A stretch of 64,000 nt of DNA from Paenibacillus glycanilyticus NBRC 16618 (GCF_004000805.1 NZ_BILY01000007.1:62001-126000), one strand, 5' to 3'; positions 33,867 through 42,638 are shown, counted from the stretch's first letter. Notes: generated by a model from the letters alone, not told the origin. Program-made: numbers and translations.

Positions 33867-34788
33867 TTTTATCACCTGCCAGTTTAAACTGAAGAATCGA
33901 GAAGATTACAATAAGAATAACAACGCCGTACGAGACAGTCGCGGCATAACCGAAGTCAGGCGTATATTTGAACGAAAGGTTGTAAATATACTGCGACAGC
34001 GTCATGGTCGAGTTGCCAGGTCCGCCCTTCGTAATGTTCATAACTTCATCGAACAACTGCAGGGTACCAATCGTTGATGTGATCGATGTGAACAAAATGA
34101 TCGGCTTAAGCAGCGGTACCGTAATCTGGCTGAATTGACGGAAGGCCGAAGCACCGTCAATCCGTGCCGCTTCATAAATCGAGTTATCGATATTTTGCAG
34201 GGCAGACAGATAGAAAATCATGTTATATCCGGTCCAACGCCATGTGATGGCGATAATAATCGTAATTTTAGCCCAGAACGGGTCAGTGATCCATTGAATG
34301 GGAGCGCTGATCAAATGAAGATTAGTCAGCAAAGAGTTAATCAAGCCGTCATTACCGAACAGGTATTTGAAAATAACGGAATAAGCAACAAGCGATGTTA
34401 CAGCCGGCAAGAAGATCGCCGTACGGAAAAATCCTTTAAGCTTCAGCTTGCTATCATTAAGCAATACCGAGATAAACATGGCAAGCACGATCATGATCGG
34501 TACTTGGATAATCAGAAATATAAACGTGTTCTTCAGTGCGGTAATAAAAGTCTGGTCTTTAAACAGCCTTGCATAGTTGTCTCCACCAACATAATGCAGG
34601 TTCGTGCCGGTTCCGGTCTGGAACGATAACATCAGTGCCTTAATCATCGGGTAGAAATAAAAGGCGCAAATCATAATGACCGCTATCGCTATAAACGACC
34701 AGCCGATCGCATTCGTTTTCGCCTTAATATTCATTGCTTTTGCTTTACTCACAGCGGCAGCCAGCTCCTTCCTATCTTGAGCATTCAT
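33859..34788 (-). CDS. Carbohydrate ABC transporter permease (MalF type)
   Basis: About 309 residues with six membrane helices and the EAA loop EAARIDGASAFRQFSQITVP. It forms a heterodimer with the next permease. The ORF extends 23 codons upstream to 34857, but that stretch is a strong inverted repeat. The ATG at 34788 has AAGGT nine bases upstream. This weak ribosome site lies in the 3' arm of a hairpin (34795-34868), which should lower permease translation relative to the binding protein encoded just before it. Confidence 0.9.
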   Translation of the reverse strand: MNAQDRKELAAAVSKAKAMNIKAKTNAIGWSFIAIAVIMICAFYFYPMIKALMLSFQTGTGTNLHYVGGDNYARLFKDQTFITALKNTFIFLIIQVPIMIVLAMFISVLLNDSKLKLKGFFRTAIFLPAVTSLVAYSVIFKYLFGNDGLINSLLTNLHLISAPIQWITDPFWAKITIIIAITWRWTGYNMIFYLSALQNIDNSIYEAARIDGASAFRQFSQITVPLLKPIILFTSITSTIGTLQLFDEVMNITKGGPGNSTMTLSQYIYNLSFKYTPDFGYAATVSYGVVILIVIFSILQFKLAGDKNG

Positions 34789-34794
34789 AATAAA

Positions 34795-34868
34795 GACCTT
34801 GGAGCATGCCCCGCGGGGCACGCCCTTAAGAGATGGCGGCGGAACGCGGAGGACCATGTTCCAAGGTC
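34795..34868 (-). promoter_or_regulatory. Hairpin covering the permease ribosome-binding site
   Basis: The 14-base arms 34868-34855 and 34808-34795 (GACCTTGGAACATG; CATGCTCCAAGGTC) pair with a single mismatch; a GCCCCGCGGGGC palindrome lies inside. The 3' arm contains the AAGGT of the next gene. The element starts 11 bases after the binding-protein stop. It is likely a translational or mRNA-stability control that sets the binding-protein/permease ratio. Confidence 0.6.
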
Positions 34869-34879
34869 AATTTCTCTCT

Positions 34880-36187
34880 TTATTTTACAGACGAGTCTGC
34901 TTGTGCTTGCGCGTCCTTCAATACATCGTCAATCTTCTTGCCGTTCAGGTAGTTCTGCATTTCCACAACCAGAATGTCCTCGATTGCGTAAGTGTGCATA
35001 CCGTAGTTCACGCTTGGAATTTCGTTCGTCCATTTCGCGAAGTCCTGTACGATTTTTTGACCGCCGAAGAATTCGTTAGGAGCTGTGTAAGCTTCGCCGG
35101 CTGTAGCCGGTTTGTAAGTACCGATTGCGCCAACGTCAGTTACGAGTTTTTGGTAAAGGTCAACGTTCGAGCCAAGAGTTGCTTTCAAGAATTCAGCTGC
35201 TTGCTCTTTGCCTGGCACGTTCAGAACGTACCACGAGCTGCCGCCAAGGTTAGTTGCGTGTACGGAGTTAGGCGTTTTCGCAAGCTTAGGCATTGGAGCA
35301 ATCGCCCATTTGCCGGACTGCGAAGCTTCCGCCGTGATGGAAGGCGTGAACCAGTTGCCCGTTGGTACCGATGCAGCGTCACCGTTGTTGTAGTTCGCTA
35401 CGAATTGGCTCCAGTCGGAGTGGATTTTCACGATGTTGGCATCCATCATTTTTTTGTATACTTCGAACGCTTCTTTCATTGCTTCGTTGTTCGCAATGTT
35501 AGGCGTTTTGCCGTCTTCGTTCAGGTACCACGAACCAGCGGATTGAATCATCATGCGGATGATACCGAGATCGTTCGGATCAAGGGAGATCCAGTCCTTG
35601 CCTGTTGCTTCTTTCACTTTTTTACCGATATCGATGTACTGGTCCCAAGTAATGTCTTGAAGATCATTAATGGTGTAGCCGGCTTTCTCGAGGTAATCCG
35701 TTCTTACATAAAGACCAGCAACGCCGGAGTCAAACGGAACGCCGTAGTATTTGCCGTCAACGCTTGTAGGTCCAAGCTTGTAATCAGCAAAGTCTTTAGG
35801 GTTGATCACGCTGCTCAAGTCGTAGAACATGTCCGGGTAAGCTTGCAGGAAGCTTTGCGCGCGATAGTCCTCGATAAGTACAATGTTAGGCAGACCTTTC
35901 GTCGTGCCGGAGCTCATGCCCGTATTCAGCTTTTGAACGATATCGTTCTGAGCGTTTTCTACAATATCAACGGTCAAATCCTTGTTTGTTGCCGCATAAG
36001 CGTCTTTCGCAAGGTTCATCGCTTTGATGTTAAAGTTAGGATCCCATGCCCAAACCGTAATTTTGCTTGCAGCTTTGCCGCCGTTTTCCGCACCCGTATT
36101 CGCAGTGTTTTTGTTGTTGTCCGAGTTGGACGAACAAGCCGACAATGCAACCGCGCTAAGAGCAAGTACAGTGACTAATTTCTTCAC
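34880..36187 (-). CDS. Carbohydrate ABC transporter substrate-binding lipoprotein
   Basis: About 435 residues. It begins VKKLVTVLALSAVALSAC with a clear lipobox, so it is anchored outside the membrane. The rest is the family 1 solute-binding fold (ITVWAWDPNFNIKAMNLAKD, KYYGVPFDSGVAGLYVRTDY, ASVPTGNWFTPSI). The start is GTG at 36187, eight bases after GGAGG; the ORF's upstream extension to 36262 has no such site and precedes the signal peptide. A CcpA-type cre site lies 30 bases upstream. With the GH2 gene in the operon, a galactoside ligand is likely. The 160-bp gap to the kinase gene may hold a second promoter. Confidence 0.93.
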   Translation of the reverse strand: MKKLVTVLALSAVALSACSSNSDNNKNTANTGAENGGKAASKITVWAWDPNFNIKAMNLAKDAYAATNKDLTVDIVENAQNDIVQKLNTGMSSGTTKGLPNIVLIEDYRAQSFLQAYPDMFYDLSSVINPKDFADYKLGPTSVDGKYYGVPFDSGVAGLYVRTDYLEKAGYTINDLQDITWDQYIDIGKKVKEATGKDWISLDPNDLGIIRMMIQSAGSWYLNEDGKTPNIANNEAMKEAFEVYKKMMDANIVKIHSDWSQFVANYNNGDAASVPTGNWFTPSITAEASQSGKWAIAPMPKLAKTPNSVHATNLGGSSWYVLNVPGKEQAAEFLKATLGSNVDLYQKLVTDVGAIGTYKPATAGEAYTAPNEFFGGQKIVQDFAKWTNEIPSVNYGMHTYAIEDILVVEMQNYLNGKKIDDVLKDAQAQADSSVK

Positions 36188-36216
36188 TTTCAAGACCTCC
36201 GCATCTGTATATGTGT

Positions 36217-36230
36217 TGTAAGCGTTTTCC
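36217..36230. promoter_or_regulatory. CcpA catabolite-responsive element (cre) candidate
   Basis: TGTAAGCGTTTTCC matches the cre consensus TGWAARCGYTWWCW except possibly the last base. It lies about 30 bases upstream of the binding-protein start codon, where a bound CcpA would block transcription. This is the expected control for a sugar-uptake operon. Confidence 0.55.
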
Positions 36231-36346
36231 GGCTTACGAATCCATGATAGCATTCCCATCATGGCGCTCGTTAGAACGATCTTTACAACGAATTGTCATT
36301 TTATTATGAGTTGCTTGAAAGTGGTCTATTCGTACTAGGACAATCT

Positions 36347-38137
36347 TTAGAAATTTGGATCATTATTGGATTGGAGCAGCGGAATGCGAATTTTTACCCG
36401 GGTCCCTTCCCCGATCTGGCTAGTTATGGTAACTCCGTATTCCTCGCCGAACAACAATTTGATCCGGTCATTTACATTGCGCACGCCAATTCCGCTGAAC
36501 AGCTGGCGTCTGTTCTGCTGGCTCGGGATTCCTCCGTTAATATTCATGCCGTCGCCGTTGTCCACCACTTCGCAGACCAGGGCGGAGCCTTCCTGCGCCA
36601 CCATAATGTAGATGTAGCCTTCGGATTTATCATTAAAAGCATGGAAAAAGGCGTTCTCGATAAAGGGCTGAATCATCAGCTTCGGAATCCGGTAATCCAT
36701 GCAATCCGGACCGATAAAGTAACTGACGCGGATCCGCTCGCCGTAACGAACCTGATTGATAAAGACGTAATTTTTCATATTGTCGAGCTCTTGCTGTACC
36801 GTAATCATCTCGCTGACGTTGCCGATGGCATTCTGCAGAAGCGAGATAAGAGCATTAATCGTCTCGGCCGCTTTTTCCTTGTTGCCCTGCTGGACCATAA
36901 ACTTTACCGAGGCGAGCGTATTATATAGAAAATGTGGATTGATCTGCTGCTGCAGCGCTTCCAGCTCCGCATTGCGCTGCTGCTTCTGCGTCTCCACCAG
37001 CTTGTCTACGTATTCATTCAGCTCGTCGATCATGGCATTAAAGGCAAGGCCAAGCTGGCGAGTCTCATAGCTGCCGTCCACCTTCACGTGGCGGTCGAAT
37101 TCGTACTTCGAGATGGTTGAAATCTGCTTCACGAGCCGGGTCAGCGATTTGGTCAGCCGTCTTGAAATGAGGAACACGATAATAACCGCAGCGGCCACAA
37201 TCGCCATAACGATAAGCGTGATCTGCCTTGTATCCGTCAATTGTCCCAGGACCTGCTTCTTATCAATAACGTTCACCATGTAGAGGTCTAGTCCGGCAAT
37301 ATACTCCGATAAAAGAAGATGGTCTTTCCCCATAATGTCGGCATTCTTGTAATCCAGGTTCTTCTCGTCGATCTCTTTCGCATACTGAAGAAGATCCGGC
37401 GAACGCTGCCCGATCCAGTCATTGCGGTTGGAGGATACAATCGTTCCCCGGCTGTCGATGACCGCCACATCATTTCCTAGACTTGTATTGCTGTCATAAA
37501 ACCGGGCGAAATAAGGCTCGCGAACGGCAAAATAAACCATTCCATAGACGGTTCCGCTGCGATCGACCAAAGCCTTGGAGGCTACAATCGTAGGTTCGAT
37601 GCCCGGCGTACCGGAGGTTTCGGCGTCGTCATAGGAATACATCAGCCTGCGAGGCTCCGCAAGCGAGCGCTTCGTAATGGGATGGTTCGCAAGAGCATCG
37701 TCCGGTACCGGCCAATAGGAACGGTCCGTCGAATAACGACGGCCGTTCACCCCTGTTACCGTAATGCCTACCTCATAGGCGTCCACGCTGGATTTAATCT
37801 TGTTCATCTGCTGCCCCATCTGAAAATAACTGCCCACCATGACGTTCGATTCGCCGCTGCCTTCGGTCAGAAACTGCTTGATCGTACCGCTCTGCGAGAT
37901 TTTGTTCGCCGTCAGCACAATGGAATAATTAAACGAATCCATACCGTTTCGGATCTGCGTGATAATTTTCGAATTGGTAATACTGAAGGTTTCCATAAAT
38001 ACGCGGCTGGATACGTTCATCGTTGTCCAGGTCGCCGTAATCGATACGGCCACAATGCTCACGACCATAATGATGAACATTTTCACGAAGAGGCCGTTAT
38101 ATTTGAATCGGTCGAGTATTTTACTCAAAGCTATCAC
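36347..38137 (-). CDS. Sensor histidine kinase (YesM/LytS type)
   Basis: 596 residues. Membrane helices at about 18-42 and 308-330 enclose an extracellular Cache-like sensor domain. HAMP (about 330-380) and the His-kinase domain follow, with QQINPHFLYNTLAS (phosphoacceptor His about 402), then the ATPase domain with IPKLMIQPFIENAFFHAF, VDNGDGM and GIGVRNVNDRI. It should phosphorylate the YesN-type regulator encoded just upstream. The start appears to be GTG at 38137, four bases after the regulator's stop, with only a weak GAGATGAG upstream, so translation is probably coupled. Neighbouring sugar genes suggest it senses an extracellular oligosaccharide or the binding protein. Confidence 0.93.
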   Translation of the reverse strand: MIALSKILDRFKYNGLFVKMFIIMVVSIVAVSITATWTTMNVSSRVFMETFSITNSKIITQIRNGMDSFNYSIVLTANKISQSGTIKQFLTEGSGESNVMVGSYFQMGQQMNKIKSSVDAYEVGITVTGVNGRRYSTDRSYWPVPDDALANHPITKRSLAEPRRLMYSYDDAETSGTPGIEPTIVASKALVDRSGTVYGMVYFAVREPYFARFYDSNTSLGNDVAVIDSRGTIVSSNRNDWIGQRSPDLLQYAKEIDEKNLDYKNADIMGKDHLLLSEYIAGLDLYMVNVIDKKQVLGQLTDTRQITLIVMAIVAAAVIIVFLISRRLTKSLTRLVKQISTISKYEFDRHVKVDGSYETRQLGLAFNAMIDELNEYVDKLVETQKQQRNAELEALQQQINPHFLYNTLASVKFMVQQGNKEKAAETINALISLLQNAIGNVSEMITVQQELDNMKNYVFINQVRYGERIRVSYFIGPDCMDYRIPKLMIQPFIENAFFHAFNDKSEGYIYIMVAQEGSALVCEVVDNGDGMNINGGIPSQQNRRQLFSGIGVRNVNDRIKLLFGEEYGVTITSQIGEGTRVKIRIPLLQSNNDPNF

Positions 38138-38141
38138 TCAC

Positions 38142-39710
38142 TCATCTCAGGTTTTGTTGCCGGTAGCGGCTTGGCGACAGTCCGGTATGCTTCTTGAACA
38201 CCTTGCAGAAATAGCTGTGATCCGAATAGCCGACCATCCCGCTGATCTCCGAGATCGAAGCTTCCCCTGCCCGCAGCAGCTCCGACGCTTTCTCCAGTCT
38301 CACCCTATGCAAATAATCGACAAAGCCCTCGTTATGGTGGGTAGAGAAATAGCTCGACAGATAAGACGGGTTAAAATGAAAATGCTTCGCCATCTCCGTC
38401 AAATTGAGCGATTCGGCATAATGCTCGTGAATATAATCAAGCAGCCGCTTCATGTTGGCATTGCCGGACTGCTCGGCTTTCTCGGCAATGCACAGCTTCG
38501 CTTCCCCGATAAACGCCGTCAGCAGCTCTGCCGCCGCATTGGCGTTCCGCGACTCTTCAATAGCTTTGAAGTAGTAATATTTCTTCGTCTCCAGCTGCTG
38601 CGTGCTGTAGTTCATATTGCCGAGCAGCACGGTAATGTTAAAAATAACATTGCTCAGAAACGACTTGAACTCAAAAACATCCGTCGTATAGTTTGTTTTG
38701 AACACTTCGAGATGATCCAGCAAATAATCAAATGCCGTATCAAAGCGCTCGCGCTTGAAGGATTCCGTAAAGCTGTTCAAGTTAAACGGCTCTGCCGCCT
38801 GCCCTGCTTCCGGGAACTCATGGAACAATAATAGATGCTTGTCCGGGAAATAAAAGGCGTAATCCATCATTTTCAGCAGACTAGCCTTATAGGACTGCTC
38901 CAGCTCGGTAATCACCGAGAAAGGCTCACTTACCACAACCGCCACATCCAGCTTCAGCTGATTGATCGAGCTCGCCATCGTTCTTCCCCAATAAGGAAGC
39001 AGGCTTAGCATCGTATAATCCAGATTAAGGAGCAGCAGAATCATAGGCGCTTCGGCTTTTAGCACGTGGTAGACCAGCTGGTCGGCATGGACTGCCTGTT
39101 TATCCAGCTCGCCTTCCATCGTTTGCCGGATAGCATTCACCTGCTCCTTCGTTACATTCATTCCTCGGAAGTCCACGCCCAGAAGGCAGAAGGCGCTATG
39201 CGGAAAATGGTCGCCAAGCTCCGCTTCAACCTGCTTGGCATCCATCTCGTAACCGGATAACAGCTTCTCCAGCACCGTGTCGATGGTTGGACCTTGATTC
39301 GCGGATGGCTCTTCCCCTTGCAGGGACGGAATTTTATCGGCAACGGCTTTCAGCACGTTCAGCATGTGGCCTGTGTCGAGCTTGGGCTTTAATATATAGT
39401 CGCGTACGCCGCTTTGAAAGGTGGAGCGTACGTAATCGAAATCTCCGAAGCTGCTAAGGACAATAACTTCAATATCAGGGTATTTGACCTTGATCTGCCG
39501 GGTCAGCTCTTCGCCGTCCATAATCGGCATGACAAGATCCGTCAGCACGATATGAGGCTGCAGCTCCGCGATCATCTCAAGCGCTTCTTTCCCATTCGAA
39601 GCCTCGCCCACGATCTGAAAGCCTTCCTGCTCCCAGTTCATATAATGCTTGATCCCTTGCCGGATCAAAGCTTCGTCATCCACGATCAACAGCCTGCAGT
39701 AGTTTGACAT
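38142..39710 (-). CDS. Response regulator, YesN/AraC type
   Basis: 522 residues. The receiver domain (1-125) has the acidic pair D11-D12, phospho-acceptor Asp58 (VLTDLVMPIMDG) and Lys in YILKPK. A long middle linker of about 290 residues follows. The C-terminal AraC-type double HTH (about 423-522) includes LTEMAKHFHFNPSYLSSYFS and SEISGMVGYSDHSYFCKVFK. It is the first gene of the galactoside operon and is likely its activator. GAGGAGGT lies five bases before the ATG at 39710, excluding the longer ORF. A leader hairpin sits immediately upstream of the ribosome site. Confidence 0.94.
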   Translation of the reverse strand: MSNYCRLLIVDDEALIRQGIKHYMNWEQEGFQIVGEASNGKEALEMIAELQPHIVLTDLVMPIMDGEELTRQIKVKYPDIEVIVLSSFGDFDYVRSTFQSGVRDYILKPKLDTGHMLNVLKAVADKIPSLQGEEPSANQGPTIDTVLEKLLSGYEMDAKQVEAELGDHFPHSAFCLLGVDFRGMNVTKEQVNAIRQTMEGELDKQAVHADQLVYHVLKAEAPMILLLLNLDYTMLSLLPYWGRTMASSINQLKLDVAVVVSEPFSVITELEQSYKASLLKMMDYAFYFPDKHLLLFHEFPEAGQAAEPFNLNSFTESFKRERFDTAFDYLLDHLEVFKTNYTTDVFEFKSFLSNVIFNITVLLGNMNYSTQQLETKKYYYFKAIEESRNANAAAELLTAFIGEAKLCIAEKAEQSGNANMKRLLDYIHEHYAESLNLTEMAKHFHFNPSYLSSYFSTHHNEGFVDYLHRVRLEKASELLRAGEASISEISGMVGYSDHSYFCKVFKKHTGLSPSRYRQQNLR

Positions 39711-39727
39711 GGTGTACCTCCTCAAAA

Positions 39728-39769
39728 GAATTGCCGCATGCTTTTGGCGTCAATTCTTACTTCGTAAGC
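39728..39769 (-). promoter_or_regulatory. Leader hairpin element, copy Y (response-regulator gene)
   Basis: GCTTACGAAGTAAGAAT is identical over 17 bases to the copy at 50886. It continues into a hairpin with GAATTG and CAATTC arms plus CGC/GCG, then TTTTGAGGAGGT, the ribosome site. The hairpin interior differs from the other copies. Confidence 0.55.
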
Positions 39770-39781
39770 ATGGTTCTGCAC

Positions 39782-39804
39782 TTACATATGTAAAGTACAT
39801 TATA
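39782..39804 (-). promoter_or_regulatory. TATAAT with adjoining 12-bp palindrome upstream of the response-regulator gene
   Basis: On the minus strand TATAAT (39804-39799) is followed by the perfect palindrome TTACATATGTAA (39793-39782). A palindrome directly after a -10 box is a plausible operator. No convincing -35 is visible. Confidence 0.35.
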
Positions 39805-39976
39805 ACCGATAAAGCGAGCCCATTTCTCACCTTTCTGAATGGGCTGTCCTTGTTACATTTTGGCGGATTATTTGGAAGTTTGCTAGAATCGGGCAACTTT
39901 TGCTTCACATATCCGGGGAGGACTTGAATATATTGAATAACAAACCCAAAAAAACTGTGCAAGGAGGTGCTCCGAA

Positions 39977-41140
39977 ATGGGTTCAGCAGAAGATAGACTG
40001 TTTGTTGTATCTCAGGAGGATTGGTCGCTGCATCGTAAAGGCTACCAGGATCAAGCCAGGCACCAGCAGAAGGTCCGGGATGCCATTAAGCAAAATTTGC
40101 CCGACCTCGTGTCTGAAGAAAGCATTGTCATGTCTGACGGCAAGCAAGTAATCAAAGTGCCGATTCGGAGCCTTGACGAATTCCGATTTGTGTATAACTA
40201 CAATAAAAATAAACATGTAGGTCAAGGAGACGGCGACAGCCAGGTCGGCGACGTGCTAGGCGTCGATCCGCAAGCGGCCAAAGGTCCCGGCAAGGGCGAA
40301 GGCGCTGGCGATCAGCCCGGCGAGGATGTTATCGAGGCAGAGATCAGCTTGGCTGAGCTGGAGAGCATGCTGTTCGAGGAATTAGAGCTGCCGTTCCTTC
40401 GCCAGAAGGATAAGGATCAGCTCGAGACGAAGGAAATCCGATTTAACGATATCCGGAAAAAAGGCATCATGTCGAACATCGACAAGAAGCGGACGATTAT
40501 GGAAAACCTGCGGCGCAACGCTACCTCCGGCACGCCGGGCATTCACGGCATCTCGCCGGATGATCTTCGCTACAAGACATGGGAAGAGATTGTGCGTCCG
40601 CAATCCAATGCGGTTATCCTTGCCATGATGGATACATCGGGCTCCATGGGCTCCTTCGAGAAATACGTAGCCCGTTCGTTCTTCTTCTGGATGACCCGCT
40701 TCCTGCGGCATCAATACGAGAAAGTCGAAATCGTATTCATTGCCCATCACACCGAAGCGAAGGAAGTAACCGAAGAAGAGTTCTTCACCCGCGGCGAAAG
40801 CGGCGGTACGATCTGCTCGTCAGCCTATATCAAGGCGCTCGAGATTATCGACAGCCGGTTCTCGCCAAGCGTGTACAACATCTACCCGTTCCACTTCTCC
40901 GACGGCGACAACCTGACGAGCGACAACGAGCGCTGCGTCAAGCTGATCGGCGAGCTGCTCAAGCGCTCCAACCTGTTCGGCTACGGCGAAGTAAACCAGT
41001 ACAACCGCTCGAGTACGCTAATGTCCGCGTATAAGCATATTAATATGCAGCACTTCATGTACTACGTCATTCGCGAGAAAGGCGAAGTGTATAACGCCCT
41101 GAAGTCGTTCTTCCGCAAGCGGGAAGGCGTTGTAGGGTAA
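39977..41140 (+). CDS. yhbH: Sporulation protein YhbH (DUF444, von Willebrand A-like)
   Basis: 387 residues, close to the usual 390. The DUF444 order is clear: [58 protein letters not shown], a Gly-rich linker, then the vWA-like half with the metal-site motif MMDTSGSMG and a second acidic site in [16 protein letters not shown]. In Bacillus it is made in the mother cell under sigma-E and is paired with the PrkA kinase elsewhere. Start ATG with AGGAGGT eight bases upstream. A weak sigma-E-like pair (TCACATAT, then AATATAT about 14 bases on) lies upstream. Confidence 0.95.
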   Translation: MGSAEDRLFVVSQEDWSLHRKGYQDQARHQQKVRDAIKQNLPDLVSEESIVMSDGKQVIKVPIRSLDEFRFVYNYNKNKHVGQGDGDSQVGDVLGVDPQAAKGPGKGEGAGDQPGEDVIEAEISLAELESMLFEELELPFLRQKDKDQLETKEIRFNDIRKKGIMSNIDKKRTIMENLRRNATSGTPGIHGISPDDLRYKTWEEIVRPQSNAVILAMMDTSGSMGSFEKYVARSFFFWMTRFLRHQYEKVEIVFIAHHTEAKEVTEEEFFTRGESGGTICSSAYIKALEIIDSRFSPSVYNIYPFHFSDGDNLTSDNERCVKLIGELLKRSNLFGYGEVNQYNRSSTLMSAYKHINMQHFMYYVIREKGEVYNALKSFFRKREGVVG

Positions 41141-41144
41141 AAGG

Positions 41145-41175
41145 AAACCGGTCGTCCAGGGGACGACCGGTTTTT
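41145..41175 (+). terminator. Terminator of yhbH
   Basis: A perfect 13-bp stem (AAACCGGTCGTCC arms) with a three-base loop runs into TTTTT, four bases after the stop codon. Confidence 0.95.
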
Positions 41176-41182
41176 CAATCCA

Positions 41183-41373
41183 TCAATAAATAACAAACAT
41201 ATCATCATCCACTGTGCCATCAAAGTTAAAGAAGAGTTTATAATACCCGACAACCTTATCAGAGTACTCCATATTAAGGGCTGCAACGATATGATTGTAA
41301 TCAAAATCAGGATAGTTGTTACACTTAAATTATGCCGATCTTGCACAAAAGCGAAAACAATTACTGTATCCAT
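41183..41373 (-). pseudogene. Small gene with an apparent frameshift (intact length about 65 aa)
   Basis: The ATG at 41373 has a good AAGGAAGG nine bases upstream and reads MDTVIVFAFVQDRHN. In that frame the text then turns hydrophobic and overlaps the yhbH 3' end, which is not credible. One base back, the other frame continues with protein-like FKCNNYPDFDYNHIVAALNM and ends DGTVDDDMFVIY at 41183. A one-base indel near 41329 (within ATAATTTAAG) explains this. It is either a real pseudogene or a sequencing error; no standard slippery heptamer is present. It is the last member of an AT-rich three-gene cassette. I do not recognise its family. Confidence 0.5.
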
Positions 41374-41376
41374 CTC

Positions 41377-41580
41377 TTAATCCTTCCTTGGCCTTGTTAA
41401 AGCTTCCCCAATTAGACAATAGGAACAAGTTGGACATACCGCATTTGCCTTATCCCTCTGAATGTTTAATTTGATTAGAGTATCCGCCATGAACAATTTT
41501 TCTCTCTCAAAATTAATGTCCATGCATATCCCTAATTCAACTGTCTGATTTAATAACTTACAATAATACTCGTCATTCAT
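41377..41580 (-). CDS. Small cysteine-containing hypothetical protein (67 aa)
   Basis: 67 residues, unrecognised. It carries five cysteines, including a CPTCSYC cluster near the C-terminus that could bind zinc, and an acidic N-terminus (MNDEYYCKLLNQTVELGICM). Its ATG overlaps the stop of the CPCC gene as ATGA (41577-41580), and the frameshifted gene starts four bases after its own stop, so the three form one translationally coupled cassette. The region is more AT-rich than its surroundings, which suggests acquisition from elsewhere. Small genes next to CPCC proteins are sometimes immunity genes, but nothing here proves that. Confidence 0.6.
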   Translation of the reverse strand: MNDEYYCKLLNQTVELGICMDINFEREKLFMADTLIKLNIQRDKANAVCPTCSYCLIGEALTRPRKD

Positions 41581-42068
41581 TCACTCACCACATTATTCTC
41601 GGGCAATTCTTCTGCGATCGGCTCTCTAACTAAGTGCTTAAATATTACTTTGCAAACGCCATGCTTTTTATAATTTTTAATAGCTTCATTTAGTGACAGC
41701 TTGTTTGCCCCAATGCTTATATGAGGCTTTTCGTGCGCTATAAGATCATATTGCCAATAACAAACTTCACAAATATCTGCTAAAACTTCATCATCGCTGC
41801 AGATCGTAAAGTAACCGCAGCAAGGACATTGAACATTTCCTAAGTTTGACCTGACAACCTCGGCATGAACTCGTTTCTGTTTATCTTTCCAATTCATCTG
41901 TCCAAAAATGATCCCCATTACCGCTCCTGCAAAACAGTCGTAGTAGTCGAACTCTCTATGAAACAACAAATAGGCAGCTAACATAAAGACTAGATAAAAG
42001 AGTTCTCCTTCTACTGCTCTTCTGAAAAGAAACTTGTACTTTATTCGCTTCATCGCTTTAGTATTCAA
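41577..42068 (-). CDS. CPCC-domain protein with membrane segment
   Basis: 163 residues. The N-terminal part has two hydrophobic segments (about 20-36 and 44-58; LFYLVFMLAAYLLF, CFAGAVMGIIFGQM). The C-terminal part is the cysteine-rich CPCC domain: CPCCGYFTI, then DICEVCYWQYD, then LSLNEAIKNYKKHGVC. CPCC proteins are small zinc-ribbon-like proteins of unknown function, often in polymorphic-toxin or stress loci. The start is probably TTG at 42068, 11 bases after GGAGG; an ATG at 42053 is an alternative. First gene of the coupled, AT-rich cassette that ends at 41183. Confidence 0.7.
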   Translation of the reverse strand: MNTKAMKRIKYKFLFRRAVEGELFYLVFMLAAYLLFHREFDYYDCFAGAVMGIIFGQMNWKDKQKRVHAEVVRSNLGNVQCPCCGYFTICSDDEVLADICEVCYWQYDLIAHEKPHISIGANKLSLNEAIKNYKKHGVCKVIFKHLVREPIAEELPENNVVSE

Positions 42069-42173
42069 CAGACCGCTTCCCTCCAGGAGCTATCAAATGA
42101 AGGACATCCTATATGGGTATATTATACAAAAAGACGGGCACCAGTCATATTAATTGAAAACAAATCCCCCAAA

Positions 42174-42204
42174 AAAAAGATGACCCAAATAGAGTCATCT
42201 TTTT
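42174..42204 (-). terminator. Terminator of the GNAT gene (symmetrical)
   Basis: AAAAAGATGAC and GTCATCTTTTT arms with a nine-base loop, followed on the minus strand by more T, 11 bases after the GNAT stop. The A and T runs on both sides could let it act in both directions. Confidence 0.85.
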
Positions 42205-42215
42205 CCCGCTACTAT

Positions 42216-42638
42216 CTATTCAAACACGGTAAACATCCCCGTCATCCCCGGGGAATGATCCTTGAACCCAAACTGCTCGTAAAATGTATCATTGCCATGA
42301 GAGGCAAACAGCCCGACAAAAGCCAGCCCGTTCTCATGGCGGCGTTCTTTGATATAGTCCAGCAGTTGTTCTACGATAAGCTTTCCTAGACCCTTTTTCT
42401 GGTGCTCCGGCGCGATCGCTACGTCCTGGATGTAAAAGTACATGGCCCCATCGCCAACGACCCGTCCCATTCCGACAACCTCGCCTTCATGCTCGACTAC
42501 CACGCCATAAAGCGAGCCTGCAATAGATTGTCCGGACATTTCTATATGAATGCTCCCCCAACCTACAGCTTCCCATAAAGCTTTATGTTCCTGCACCGTC
42601 GGAAGACGCTTAATGATTTCGTATTGTTTATTTGCCAT
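42216..42638 (-). CDS. GNAT-family N-acetyltransferase
   Basis: 140 residues. The acetyl-CoA-binding motif A is clear: YIQDVAIAPEHQKKGLGKLI, followed by motif B in YEQFGFKDHSPGM. The N-terminal WEAVGWG segment is typical of small GNATs related to PaiA/YjaB-type enzymes. It transfers an acetyl group from acetyl-CoA to an amine; the acceptor cannot be read from sequence. It stands alone, with its own terminator and no operon partner. Start ATG with AAGGTGG eleven bases upstream. Confidence 0.92.
   Translation of the reverse strand: MANKQYEIIKRLPTVQEHKALWEAVGWGSIHIEMSGQSIAGSLYGVVVEHEGEVVGMGRVVGDGAMYFYIQDVAIAPEHQKKGLGKLIVEQLLDYIKERRHENGLAFVGLFASHGNDTFYEQFGFKDHSPGMTGMFTVFE

Noticed and set aside
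34799-36178. Plus-strand 459-codon open frame opposite the binding-protein gene
   Set aside because: Antisense shadow; the minus strand has a lipobox, a ribosome site and a family pattern.
40000-40060. CotQ/YhbH region as a spore-gene island
   Set aside because: The two sporulation-linked genes are 4 kb apart with unrelated genes between them; no shared promoter motif is convincing.
41062-41373. 103-codon reading of the small gene after the 67-aa protein
   Set aside because: After 15 residues it becomes unnaturally hydrophobic and overlaps the yhbH terminator and 3' end; the neighbouring frame is protein-like, so a frameshift is more likely.
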